A DNA stretch of 64,000 nucleotides from NCBI GenBank assembly GCA_954871525.1, contig OX940863.1:1092001-1156000 (forward strand). Reading direction: 5' to 3'. A program made the position numbers and the translations under genes. A model generated the notes under the pieces. It did not search any database and had not been told where the DNA came from. It saw only the letters and a list, made by a program, of their open reading frames with translations. Shown here piece by piece: positions 1 to 20,912 of this stretch. Origin of the DNA: Parietaria judaica (Eukaryota > Streptophyta > Magnoliopsida > Rosales > Urticaceae). How positions within the stretch are numbered: position 1 is the stretch's first letter; each line of letters opens with the position of its first letter.

Positions 1-82
1 AGTGAAGAACCAAAACCCTAGAACCGCCATTTTCAGCTCCTCAAGCTTCCTCCACCTACTTCTCGGAGCTCCGCGCAGAGGG

Positions 83-106
83 ATGCTCGCAGCGCAGTCG
101 ATCTGA
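83..106 (+). other. Short upstream ORF in the PRP8 leader
   Basis: An ATG at 83 opens seven codons ending in TGA at 104-106, 54 bp before the PRP8 start. No other ATG lies between it and the PRP8 start at 161. Whether the transcript begins upstream of 83 cannot be seen here, so translation is conjecture. Confidence 0.35.
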
Positions 107-160
107 GAGCTACGGTTTTGGAGGTTTGAGCTTGTGGTGGTGGACTTTGCCGTCTCCACG

Positions 161-10097
<9,937 letters not shown>

Positions 10098-10690
10098 AAA
10101 CTCGTTTTTTCGATTTAGAGACTAGTTCTTGCCTTTGTAGCATCACAAAATGGCTACATTTTTGTTGTAGCAACGAAGAGTGTTTGTAAAGCATGTATAA
10201 CTTGGGATTTTTGTATATACAACAACACACTACCAACCAACTGTATCTCATGCTTTGCGTGATCATCATCCCCTCTTTTATCATTTTTCTTCGACATCCA
10301 TTTCTCACTCAATACTTTGTTTTAGTGTCAAACACAAGTATAACAATGCATTGCTACATTTTATTGAAGTTAGAATTTTTACCGTTAATCTTCTGATTTA
10401 ACGAACGTTCTGCATTTTTATTGCTAGTATCTATATTTTTTTTTCCTTGCATGGATATTCATAGTTTCGTCAGATTTTTTTTGTACGGAAATGTTTAGTG
10501 TATATCTATACGCGTCAAAGTCATACGGCACTTAGAAGAGAAGCAAACACCCATAATATTTAAAAAACAAAAATAAAAACAAAAACTTTCAAACAGCAAG
10601 AGCAGCTACAAATAATTCCCGGCGATTTCCTTAAATTTACGCCAGAGCCGCCCTGCAATCAAAATGTTCCGGCCACAACCTGATATAACT
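10098..10690. other. Convergent intergenic gap between PRP8 and the kinase
   Basis: This stretch holds the 3' untranslated and polyadenylation regions of two convergent genes. It is T-rich and has no coding sequence I can support. Confidence 0.6.
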
Positions 10691-12675
10691 TCACTTTATC
10701 TCCGTAACTTCGGGCTCAGCTTTCTCTATTACCGCCTCTTTCGCATCCTTCTCCTCCGATATCGAATCCGAATCGTCTTCGTTTGCTGTTTCGTCCTTAT
10801 TCTGATCCACCGGCTGAACGTTCTTGAACATGTCGTCGTCCTCAAGCTTCGCCAATTTCTCGTTCGACTCTCCCTTGAGCAGCTCCAACGCCTCGAGCAT
10901 CGTCGGTCTTTTCTCCGCGCGAGACTGCGCACAGAGGAGTGCCACCAGGACGATCCTCTTCAGCTCACCGGCCACGTAGTCGCCATTAAGCTTGGGATCG
11001 GCGATTTCTTCGAACTTCCTCTCGCAGGCAAGAGGGAGTGCCCAATCAGAGATGGAGCGTTTCACCGTCACGCTCACTTTCTCGATGGGTTTCTTCCCGC
11101 TGGTGAGCTCCAGTAGGAGAATGCCGAAGCTGTACACGTCGCAGCTCTCCGAAGCCTTCCCCAACATGGCATATTCCGGCGCAAGATACCCGAGTGTCCC
11201 CTTCACTCTCGTCGTGACATGAGTCGCTCCGTCCGGGATTAGCTTGGCGAACCCGAAATCGGCCACTTGGGCGACAAAATTAGAGTCTAGCAAAACATTG
11301 CTCGCCTTGATGTCTCGGTGAATTATATGCGGAGTGGAGTGGTGGTGAAGATACCTGAAATATAAAACCAACAAAAATGAAAAGAAAACGTCACGGAAAT
11401 TTATGTGGAAACCCAAAATCGGATTTGGGCCACAAACGCGAGTATTAGTGCTTACGCTATTCCCTCCGCCGACCCGATTGCTATATTCATCCTCCGGTTC
11501 CAGCTGAGATGGCATTCGGCCGAGTGTTGGCCGTGAAGATGGGAAAGTAAGCTCAGATTCTGCATATAGTCGTATACGATCAGACGCTCCTGACCTTCAG
11601 CGCAATAGCCACGCAGGCTCAGTAGATTCTTGTGCCGGACTCGGGCCAGAATCTCGACCTCGACGGCGAATTCCAGGTCCGCTTTGTTGCTCCAAACCTT
11701 TAACCGTTTGACTGCAATCTACAATGACACATTCAACCAAAAGCTTAGTTAAATTAAGTAATTGAACCAGCATTTGAGAAGAATTTATCCCTAAGTTTCT
11801 AGTTTCGAACATCGAATTTGTATTGTTTAACAAAATATTCACACACACAAAAAAAAAAAAAAACACGCGCACAACCTTTTATAGCACTGCTATTATTTTC
11901 TTTGATTTTATATTTTCGTACCAGCTCTCTCATGAAAAGTGTACAAGCGATAGCGTGAACAATTCATGAAAATTGAGCTCGGTCACCTTATTTTCTTTCA
12001 TCGGCGCACCGCCTCGACTATAAGGCTAGCTCCGCCACTGACTCAAACACCATAACAAGATAACGGGGAGACCAAATCCGTACATAAAGTACTCGCATAT
12101 AACCATATCCAACACAAAAACATATTTTAAAGGAACAAACACCGAGGTTTCATTCTACTTAACCTCAAACTATATATAATGATGAACATATGAAATATAT
12201 GAAGAATTTACTTGAGATCCATCCCAAAGCTGACCCCAGTAAACACTGCCGAACCCGCCTTCCCCGAGCTTGTTGTCGTAGTTGAAGTTGTTCGTCGCAG
12301 CGTGCAGCTCCTTCAGCGAGAAAACCCTCCACGTCGCCTGCTTCTTTCCCCGCTCTTTCCTGAACACAAAAACGCAACCAAAAATCATGTAAATAATAAT
12401 TAAAAAAAAAAACTCATAACGAACATTTTCCTATTTTGTCAACACCATTGGACTAAGTAAAATCAATGAAAAAATAAACCCTGAAATCTGAAATGCTAAT
12501 TACATCAAATACCTAAAGAGAGCTTAGCTTTATCCATATTTCTCTTCCTTTTTAGCTAACAAAAGATCATTCCAACAAGGAAAGAACTTGAAATAAAACA
12601 TCTAATTCATAACTCGGAGCTTTGAAACAAAGCCACGTACCGATCTGAAGCTCTTCCACAGCAGAGGAAATCCAT
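10691..12675 (-). CDS. PTI1-like receptor-like cytoplasmic kinase, complete, 4 exons
   Basis: This is a Ser/Thr-type receptor-like cytoplasmic kinase, probably in signalling at the plasma membrane. On the minus strand the exons are 12641-12675, 12212-12359, 11456-11718 and 10691-11354, summing to 1110 nt or 369 residues. The N-terminus MDFLCCGR has paired cysteines, a possible palmitoylation site. The segment [16 protein letters not shown] precedes a glycine loop GEGGFGSVY (44-52), with the VAVK-type lysine near 65, HRD at 161-163, DFG at 181-183 and APE at 207-209. The tail after about 320 is rich in Asp and Glu. It closely matches the Arabidopsis protein annotated PTI1-like kinase At3g15890 (from memory). 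As I recall, that copy has a changed HRD, whereas here the catalytic residues are intact, so activity is likely. No signal peptide or transmembrane segment is present. The substrate is unknown. Confidence 0.93.
12001..12040. mobile_element. hAT-type element end fragment in kinase intron 2
   Basis: The sequence ends GGCTAGCTCCGCCACTG at 12040, which reads as a hAT-type terminal repeat (CAGTGGCGGAGC on the other strand) like the intact element at 16009-16173. I could not find a matching left end, so this is a remnant inside the 493-bp intron. Confidence 0.4.
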
Positions 12676-14513
12676 GTCCACGCCAATCAAAACCCACTTG
12701 CTCGAATAATCAATACTTCTTTTTCCCTATAAAACCAATCAGATTCCTCGTTTTTCTCGCTAGACAGTGAAGCGAAGCACATCAAAACAAGGATCAAACA
12801 GCTTTGGAAGAAGAAGATGAAGAAGAAAGCATGGGTCTTTGTCTCTGTGTGTAAATGGGTTTCTGGGAGAGAGAGAACCGAGGAGCGACCGAAAGCAAGT
12901 GACTTGGCGAATGTCGTGCGATGAAAACGCAAACCCAGATGGGATTTCGAATTCAGCCAAAAAGTCTCACACTTTGCTTTCCTTTCCTTCAACAAGCAGC
13001 TTCCTGTTTCTTTTTTTTTTTCCTTTTTTTTTTTTGAATAAGTTGTTTCTAATGTGCTTGTGTGTATTGGTCCAGCTGTGTTCAATTTTCAAGATACATA
13101 ATGGGGCCAAATTATAAGTTATAACTAACCTGTTTTTGCTAATATATTTATAAGAAAAATTGCGGTAAAAATATCTTGAAAATTAAGTGAAATTAACGGT
13201 ATATCTAATCATTTTTGACGAATTAAAAAATAAACTAAATTAATAAGCATAATATTCGGTATTCAAAAGATATAACACTTTCGATAAAATTAACAATTTA
13301 CGTACAAATTTGATTTTGAGTGTTTTTCTCGCAAATATTATATATTATTTGAGATTACATATAAAATGCTAGTGCTTCTCTTTCTGATATATTCAATTCC
13401 AAAATTTAAATCAGTTTGTGATTTTTATCCAACACTTCTATTTTTTTGGTTGCAAATTACTTTCTTTTATTTTTTAATAGTTAATTTTTCTTTAGATCAT
13501 TGATTTCAGATATGTTTAATATGCTAGCAAAATGAACATAAATTATGTTAAATGCATTGTAAAATTTCTAGTTATGTTATTAATTTGTCGGTTAAGCAAA
13601 ACAACAAAAGAAGAAGAATATCACACGTAGACTAAAGGTAATGTAAAAATTATAATAATCTGAATGCAAATAAAATCAATGAAAGATTAATATGTTAATG
13701 TATGTATTTTTAAGCACTTAGTGGTACGTATATTTAGCCATAAAATAAAATTAAAGTCGAATTATATTAACTTTTTTTGGGTACAAATATCTATATACAT
13801 ATTATAGAATGATTAGAAAGTAAAGTATATTGAATGAAACAAAATGATAGAAAGGAGAAAAACAAAATGATAATTAAAAAGAAGTAAAAATGTATTAATC
13901 TGGTGATAGTAAATTAAATAATGATTAATTAATATTTTAATAATAGTGTTTGTGGTGGTTTGTATTAAATTGGTAACATGTTGAGCGTTAAGGTATCCCC
14001 ATAAGTAGGTCATTCTATTAATTGCAATTAAGTGGTTAATTAATTAACTCAAATAAATCCACAACCCCACAAAAATGTGACATTGTAGCTTCTTAATACC
14101 AAGTACTAATCAATTATTAAATTCAAATTTTAATAGGAAAAGTTGACCTTTATGTTTAGGACTTGTACTTCCAAACCAAGTCCATAATTTCATCTTTCTT
14201 CATATCCACAAATTCATATATCATTTTACTCCATTTTTTATATTAGCTAACGAAAAATCACCACTTTAATATTTTATTACAATTTAATACATATTCTCGT
14301 TTTACAATGTAAAAGCGAGAGAATATGTAGAATTGTAATAACGTGACTAAGGCCTATGCATCATCTGCGGAAAAACGCTATGGTATTAATTTTTTATTAC
14401 AAAAACTATTTTTTATTATTATAGAAAACGAGAATATGTATTAAAGGGAATCTGGGCATTTTCCAAACAAATTCTTATCTTCAAAAGAAAAATAACTATA
14501 ATCATGTAGAGTG

Positions 14514-14548
<35 letters not shown>

Positions 14549-16008
14549 GTACCACCTAATTGAGTTACATTGATTGAAGTCTGATTGCTTGTCGTATTGC
14601 AGAGTAATCAAACAATCTCTTGATTTAATTATTGCTAGTTGATCAGATCATACATTGTTGCTGCTACAATATTCATAGATTGGAGGTTTGTTTTATTCAA
14701 AATATTTATTATTTACAATTAATGAGTGCATAAAAATTAATCGAAGTCCCACTAGTTTTTCAGTTCCACAGTGAATTAATAAAAACTCTCAATGACTTCA
14801 ACACAATTATTTTTTATTTTTTATTTATTTATGATTTACATAAATGTAATGAAAATTGGTTATGGGTTAAACGTTAAAGAGAAAATGGTTGATTAATAAA
14901 GACTGGAGTGGTTGGAATAAGTTAAACTTACTATATCATCACTAAAAACAATACACTAAAGTAATCAAATCAAACAGTTGTCACATTTAAAAAATAAAAA
15001 AAGTTATAAAGATAAATAGAAGTTAGAAAGAACCTTGTTTCTCCATTTAAAAAAAAAAAAGAACCTTGGTGATGGCAATGTGGCTTTGCTTTGATTTCTC
15101 TGAATCTTGAGCACATGACCAACAAAATGGTGGGGATGAGATTTAACTCAATGATTTAAAAATAAAAATGAAAAAAATTGCACATCTGTTCTGCTTTTAG
15201 ACTTCTTTTTCTGTGGGACCAACATTTAAATATTAAATTATAATTACACTATAGTGCAAAATTTTACCAAATAATATACTACTAGTACTATGCATGTTTT
15301 GTTTAGTGATTAATCACTAAAGTTAGTGTTCTCCTGCACCAAATTTATGACATTTAACGTTTTTCAACATATATAATAAGTAATTAAAATATCTGGAGTA
15401 TTCGTCAAATTACCGTTGGGTTAAGATTTAAGAAATTAGGCTCTAATTATCGATAAATGTTTCGATAGCTGGTTAACTCGTAAATTTCAACAATAAATTA
15501 TTTAAAAGTTATTGAATAATAATCAAACTTGAATAATCCATAAACCCCTAAAACAAAATTTAAAGACCGTTGAATTGTATAATATCATGTGACTCAACTC
15601 AGTGCAAATTGGTTAAGCTTACCAATTATTGATGCCAGACCGTAATATATATTATTATATTTTAATTTATTTTGTACATAATGAAAAGCCTAACAAGACA
15701 AAATTGTGATTTGCAAATGGTTATGAGTCTTATTATGACTTATGTTATGACATGTTAAAAAAAATACAATCATAACATAATAATGAAAGCCAGTATTTAT
15801 ATTTACTAATATAAAATCATGCACTCTACTCCTTCAATCATTGAACCCAATTTGTCTCGAGCTTATATCAACTTGATGAAAGTATCGTTGACTTTGACTT
15901 TTCATTATTCATATCTAGCAAAATCTTTTTTCTAAATATTAAAACGCCTAAATCAAATCGTAATAGAGCGATCATTTTTTTCTTCTTCTTTAAAAAGACT
16001 ATTTCCGC
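12676..16008. other. AT-rich intergenic region upstream of the kinase
   Basis: The first 300 bp is the kinase leader and promoter side, with pyrimidine runs near 13007-13035. Beyond it the DNA is strongly AT-rich with no supported gene. It holds a small foldback at 14270-14450 and a (TA)n(TGTA)n microsatellite near 14513-14550. Confidence 0.6.
14270..14450. repeat. Small foldback with three related arms
   Basis: The motif ACATATTCTCG occurs near 14288, its complement CGAGAGAATATGT near 14318-14331, and a third arm AAAACGAGAATATGTATTA near 14425-14443. The first two form a hairpin of about 30 bp per arm, extended by ATTACAATT/AATTGTAAT. It may be a decayed miniature element. No target duplication was found. 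Confidence 0.5.
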
Positions 16009-16173
16009 CGTAAGCGGAACTAGGATTTAAACTTCGGGGTGGCTAGTTTAAATTTGTAGTGTAAATAAAAGAGGTTTATTTGTAAAAAATTTAAACATTA
16101 GTACAAAAAAGATAAAAAAAAAATAATTTGGGGTGGCTCTAGCCCCACTACCCTTGTGGTAGTTCCGCCAGTG
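16009..16173. mobile_element. Miniature hAT-type element (165 bp) with 8-bp target duplication
   Basis: The element is bounded by the exact 8-bp repeat ATTTCCGC at 16001-16008 and 16174-16181. Its ends are CGTAAGCGGAACTA on the left and TAGTTCCGCCAGTG on the right, an imperfect terminal inverted repeat. An 8-bp duplication and a CA..GGCGGA-type end are the hAT pattern. It is too short to code for transposase. Confidence 0.8.
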
Positions 16174-16479
16174 ATTTCCGCACATTAAAAGACTAATCTA
16201 AAATAAATCTCACTCATTAATGGATGATTCAAATGGCATTAAATAAGTATGACAAACTAAATTTAGCTATCATCCGAAACCCTTTTGGTTTAGAGCAAGG
16301 ACTCAGTCGGGTATACGGGTTGTGAAATTGAAACACGCTCCAGATTCCGTTTCGGAAATGCGGATTTTGAAGTTGAAACACACGTCCGAAATCGAATATA
16401 CGTGTTTTGAAGTCGATCGGACCCAATGCTTAAACCATGAGTCAATCCACCGGTTGGCGGAAAGCCGAAGATGGCGCCT

Positions 16480-17372
16480 CTAATTTTGGCTTGGTGTAGC
16501 CGTGTAGCCAAGTTGAATTAGCTTCTGCACCAACAGCTTCTCGGCCTCCGCCTGAGCCGTCAAACGAACTAATCAGCAGAAATCGTTATGCGGTAAATGA
16601 AAATATAGCGGAAACTTTAAGCCGAGCAAGATTGAACCTCAATCAAGGGCGAGTTCTTAGTAATGTTGGAAGCCAGAACCACATGGAGACCCGTCTTTAA
16701 CACTGAAAAAGAATAACAGAACAAAGAACTTGGAGAAAACTAATTGCCATAGCCAATCCATATGTTTCTCAAACCTCAAAGAAAGGAATCACGAGAACCG
16801 AAGAAACACAAAGACAAAATGGAATTTCGAGTTTGTGAAACGAGATGGTAGAGAATATACCGATTCGCCGAGCAATGCCTGATCCGGTATTGTCAGATGT
16901 CCCTCCAAGCACGCAACTCACACTCACTCCATTAATCTGCAAACGCATAGAGCATAAGGAAAGACTTCAAAAGGGCCAACAAAGAGATGATTTTCAGAGC
17001 ATCCCGAAAGAAAGCCTTACCAAATGGGCAGGCGCAGCGGCGTACAAATTCCCTAACTTGGCCGAGTTGCAACCAATCCACGCATATATCTAACCGCAAC
17101 ACAAACCAAATACGCCAATTCAATTACCATAAGTGATGAGAGTAAATAAAAAAGATTCATAATGATAAAAAAGAGAGTAACGATGGAACGAAAGTGCGAA
17201 CTTATTTCACCCACCCTCCAGTTACCTGTCTGGGCAAACGTATAATTTGGAAGTGAAGAGTGACTTCGTTCATGAGCTCACTGAAGCAGCTGATCTCAGC
17301 ATCGGATTCCGAGATTCGGACAGAGCTCAAGGCCGTGTTGAGAGCCTCAACCTCCACATGCCGACACGCCAT
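16480..17372 (-). CDS. PSMG4: Proteasome assembly chaperone 4-like protein, complete, 5 exons
   Basis: PAC4 with PAC3 helps assemble the alpha ring of the 20S proteasome core. On the minus strand the exons are 17226-17372, 17021-17089, 16861-16936, 16638-16702 and 16480-16551. They sum to 429 nt, giving 142 residues, the usual size. The protein starts MACRHVEVEALNTALSSV. It contains VTLHFQIIRLPRQIYAWIG, then CNSAKLGNLYAAAPAHL, and a conserved GGTSDNTGSGIARRI segment typical of plant PAC4/DUF2315 proteins (Arabidopsis At1g48170, from memory). All junctions are GT-AG and no break is seen. The annotated ATG is the first in frame. A spliced 5' leader to about 17805 is plausible, with an AG at 17386 just before the start. 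Confidence 0.92.
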
Positions 17373-17815
17373 TGCGCGCCAATCTATAGCAAAGCAATGC
17401 CTTAGTCCTCAATCTAAGGACCAAAAAGCCCGGTTTTTATACGGCATTGTTCTTGAGAAGCTCTTCACAATCAAAGTATAAATGAATATGTTTACTTATA
17501 AAAATTTAAAAAAGAAAATCAAACTTCTAAAGCATATCTAAGCTTATAAAACATACAATAGAATTAAAACAAAATCTCTAAATTTTAATCCATGGATAGA
17601 TAATTCCAGCAAAAAATTCGATTGAATTCGACGAAATCCGAAACCTAAACTCAGAAATCAAACCAATCGGAAGTCTTGGAAAACACGATACCTGGCTACT
17701 GGTTAGGGATAAGGCTTTGAAAGCAGAGGTTAGAGTTCTTCGTCTCAGCTCAGCTCTCAGGCAGTGGCGTCGTGTGGTGAGAGACGCAATCAAGGTCCGA
17801 AACAAGAAGAAACAT

Positions 17816-19012
17816 ACTTGGAAGCTTGCTCGTAGCTGGAAAATTTGACAGCAAGAGTTTGGTACAATTCAAGCACATATATTTCAGTCCACGGAAAAAG
17901 ACCACGGAAACCTTCAGTCCTCCAGATATATTTCAGACCTTGAATTGTTCCATTGTTTTCTATGTTATGAGGATTTTGAACCTGATGAGTACACGAACTA
18001 ATCAAACGTATGGGGTGTGACAAATCTAAAGCAAGAACATCTACATATATATATGTCAGTGTGTGTGTATAGAATATATATATGTTTGCAATACCTGTAG
18101 TAATATTTTCAATCGCTCTAAAGGAGCAACAGCAGTCTGTGACCTGCATGGGCATTTAAAGGCGATGTTTAATAAATAGCAGTTTCCTTCAACCATGGAG
18201 AGAAGAAATTCAAGCAAATGGCACATGCTAAAACATATGTTATACATTCATGTAAGAGAAAGAAAATATACAATATAAGAAGAATGTATTAGTAGGAAAC
18301 CCGAAACCGGGATGAATTATTCCTTAAGGTTCTTTCTGTGACTGCTCATTACTTTCATTGCTGTTTTGGAAATCAACCTTGTCGGATGCTCCTCACTAAC
18401 TCCTTACATCGATAACCGAGAAATCATCTGAGAAACACTTCTCAAAACAAACAAAAGAACCCGTTCATGATCTAGATAGTTGAGATCTCGTCGTCGCCGT
18501 GTTTTAGAACAAATTCAAACATTGATTTAAATAAATCATAAACTAAAAAGAGAAACAGAAAAACCCCACTTCCTTCAGCTATTATGCGTCTTTCACTTCA
18601 AAATTTTCACACAAATTGAGTAAACAAAAGGCATGAATTCTGATAGACATACGAGATCCCACTCGACATTCCTTGATTAAGATTCTATCAATTCAATCGC
18701 AATCAAACTTAAACCCTAGACCCTAAATCTGTGCCTAAACAGAAACCCCATTTCTTTCCGCTGATTTCCATCAAAATTCACATATTAATCACAAAATTCA
18801 CATATTAATCTGTGCCTAAACAGAATCCCCATTTCTTTCACGAAGCTCGTGTAGCTCCAATGTCGAGAGAGAGAGAGAGAGAGTAATAACGAACTCACAC
18901 TCCTCCGGCGACGAGAGACTTGCAAATGCTGAGAACGGCGTAGTTCGGAGTCTCTGGCTCTGGCGAGCTTGGCCTCCTCGGCGAGGTTGACGATCGTCGA
19001 GACTACAGCAAG
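17816..19012 (-). pseudogene. Decayed ADNT1-like mitochondrial adenine nucleotide carrier fragment
   Basis: Three pieces on the minus strand match the N-terminal third of a plant mitochondrial adenine nucleotide carrier (ADNT1 type). The 18899-19012 piece encodes STIVNLAEEAKLAR and, after a frame change, YAVLSICKSLVAGGV followed by a splice donor. The 18094-18143 piece encodes the carrier motif TAVAPLERLKILLQ before a GT donor. The 17816-17998 piece encodes NNGTIQGLKYIWRTEGFRGL, then scrambled sequence, then KFSSYEQAS. The rest of the carrier is absent. The frame change, the scrambled part where a KGNGTN-type stretch is expected, and the missing C-terminal two thirds mark it as non-functional. 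It stops where the PAC4 leader appears to begin, so the PAC4 upstream region probably abuts or overlaps it. Confidence 0.82.
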
Positions 19013-19050
19013 GGAGAGAGAGAGAGAATCTTTTTTTTTTTTTTTTTTTT
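18863..19050. repeat. GA microsatellites and poly-T tract
   Basis: Runs of GAGAGA occur near 18864-18882 and 19012-19025, with a T run of about 22 bases near 19030-19051. They lie in and around the carrier remnant. Confidence 0.7.
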
Positions 19051-19084
19051 TAAGAAGGGAGAGAGAGCGCTTGTTTATATATGG

Positions 19085-19445
19085 AGGTGGCATAAGTACT
19101 TAAAGTTTTTTAAAAGTTGACGTTATGTTTTAATTTTTTTAGGTGACGAAAGTTGTCAAACTCTTATTTCGCGTCTTCCGTCGTGTTTCCGCCCCGAACC
19201 GCATAGCGTGTCACGTTTTTAAACTTATTAAATATATCATTTTTAATTAAAAAATTAAACTGATTTATCAATGATAAATAATACTATATTTAATGAGTTT
19301 AAAAACGTGACATGTGGCGCAATTGTGGACGAAAATATGACATAATACACAAAGTAAAAGTTTGAAAACTTTCGCCATTAAAAAAAAAAGAGAACTTAAT
19401 GTCTACTTTTTAAAAAATTTAGGTACTTATATTGTCATTTACCCT
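19085..19445. repeat. Foldback element, family shared with 32372-32800
   Basis: The left arm (AAGTACTTAAAGTTTTTTAA near 19094) is inverted on the right (TTTTTTAAAAAATTTAGGTACTT near 19408-19430). Internal arms also pair around ACGTTTTTAAACTTATTAAA and TTTAATGAGTTTAAAAACGT. A diverged copy lies upstream of ROD1. No coding sequence or clear target duplication is present. Confidence 0.65.
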
Positions 19446-20912
19446 CTATATAACAAGACACTGTGTTTGTGTTCGTTTGTGCGAGAGAGAAAGAATAATT
19501 AATTTAAGAAATAATTAATTAAAGAGAACAAAAATGAATTAGTCTAGTGATCTTAATTTTATGTATTAAGTATAAGTAGTAGATGGACCGCGCGTCGCGT
19601 GGTTCCTCGAATTTTATCTTTATAATCTTGATAAAAATACTCAAGACGTTTTTTTTTTTTTTTGAGAATTGTATATATATTCATAATTTTAGTTTCGCTC
19701 GCACAATCAATCTCACCGAAAGAGTTGTTACAAACTATAAACGAAAAACTAATATTAATTGTAATAATAACTTTTTATGAAAATATTTTTTGTATGTGGG
19801 AAAGAGAGAGCAAAAGGATAAAAAAAAATTCAACTGAAATAATTATAAAAATTATAAAAATAGTGTGAAAGTGATGTATGTATAAATAAATAATCATGCA
19901 TAAATAAAATCATAACTATCATATAACTTTTATACAAGTACAAGTATGAAATAGGAACTACAAAGTAAAAATATAATAGAATATACATTCATCTAAGAGT
20001 GGACGAGGCTCTTTGATCCAAATTGAGAAAGGTTATCTTCGAATTTATGTTAAGAAGATTGAAATAAAGGAGGGATTATCTTCGAATTTGAGAGATTTAT
20101 AAAGTTTAAAAGTAAGGTGCGCAATTTTCGAACAACTTCATGTCAAACTCGAGCTTTATTGGCGGGACAAATTTAACCTTATACCCTGTTTAAATGAGTT
20201 ATTCACGCATTATGGGCTTTAAAATCTCGTGAGAGAGATGAGCAGGAAAAAAAAATCATGATATAAAAAAGAAAAGTATAAGAACTATCAATATTTGGGG
20301 TTAATCACATGGTAAGACATTATTATTAATACTTTTCTTTGAAAATTTTATGCCCTTTTATATTCATTAATTGAAACTTGTAGGTTCATTTTCAATTATT
20401 TTCTAAATTCTTGTTATGTCTTTTTCTATATTTTATTATTTAAGGACCGCGACATGATGTTTTCGTTTGTTGGTTTTAATATTTGATACCAATTTCTATG
20501 ACTAAATTCATGCATAATTTAATATAATTAGTTCAAGTATTTTAAGATAAATATTATATGTACTTGCATGATGTGATTAGCGGGCGATTAGGCTGATGGA
20601 TTAATTAGAGGCCTAAATCAAAATACGATATATCAAGTTATCAACAATTCATCAACAAATACTACTTTATGATTTTAATCTCGTATTTTTATTTAATTCA
20701 TACACATATCTTAAAAAATAACATATTGACAAATTGCATTAAATAGAAAACATGGTCAACGAACTTACCATTCTCATTGGTCATAAAATACCAAAACATT
20801 AAAATTTTAAATTAAAAAAATAGTTAGAATATGACTAATGACAAATCTAAGACATCAGAACTTAACTATATACACACACGATGTCTTAGGGTTTCAGAAA
20901 ACTATATATAAA
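19446..20912. other. AT-rich intergenic region downstream of TMM
   Basis: I see no gene, RNA gene or bounded element here. The segment nearest 20912 is the 3' flank of TMM. Confidence 0.55.

Noticed and set aside
17260..17481. Plus-strand frame of 73 codons
   Set aside because: It is antisense to PAC4 exon 1, which has clear family similarity and splice sites.
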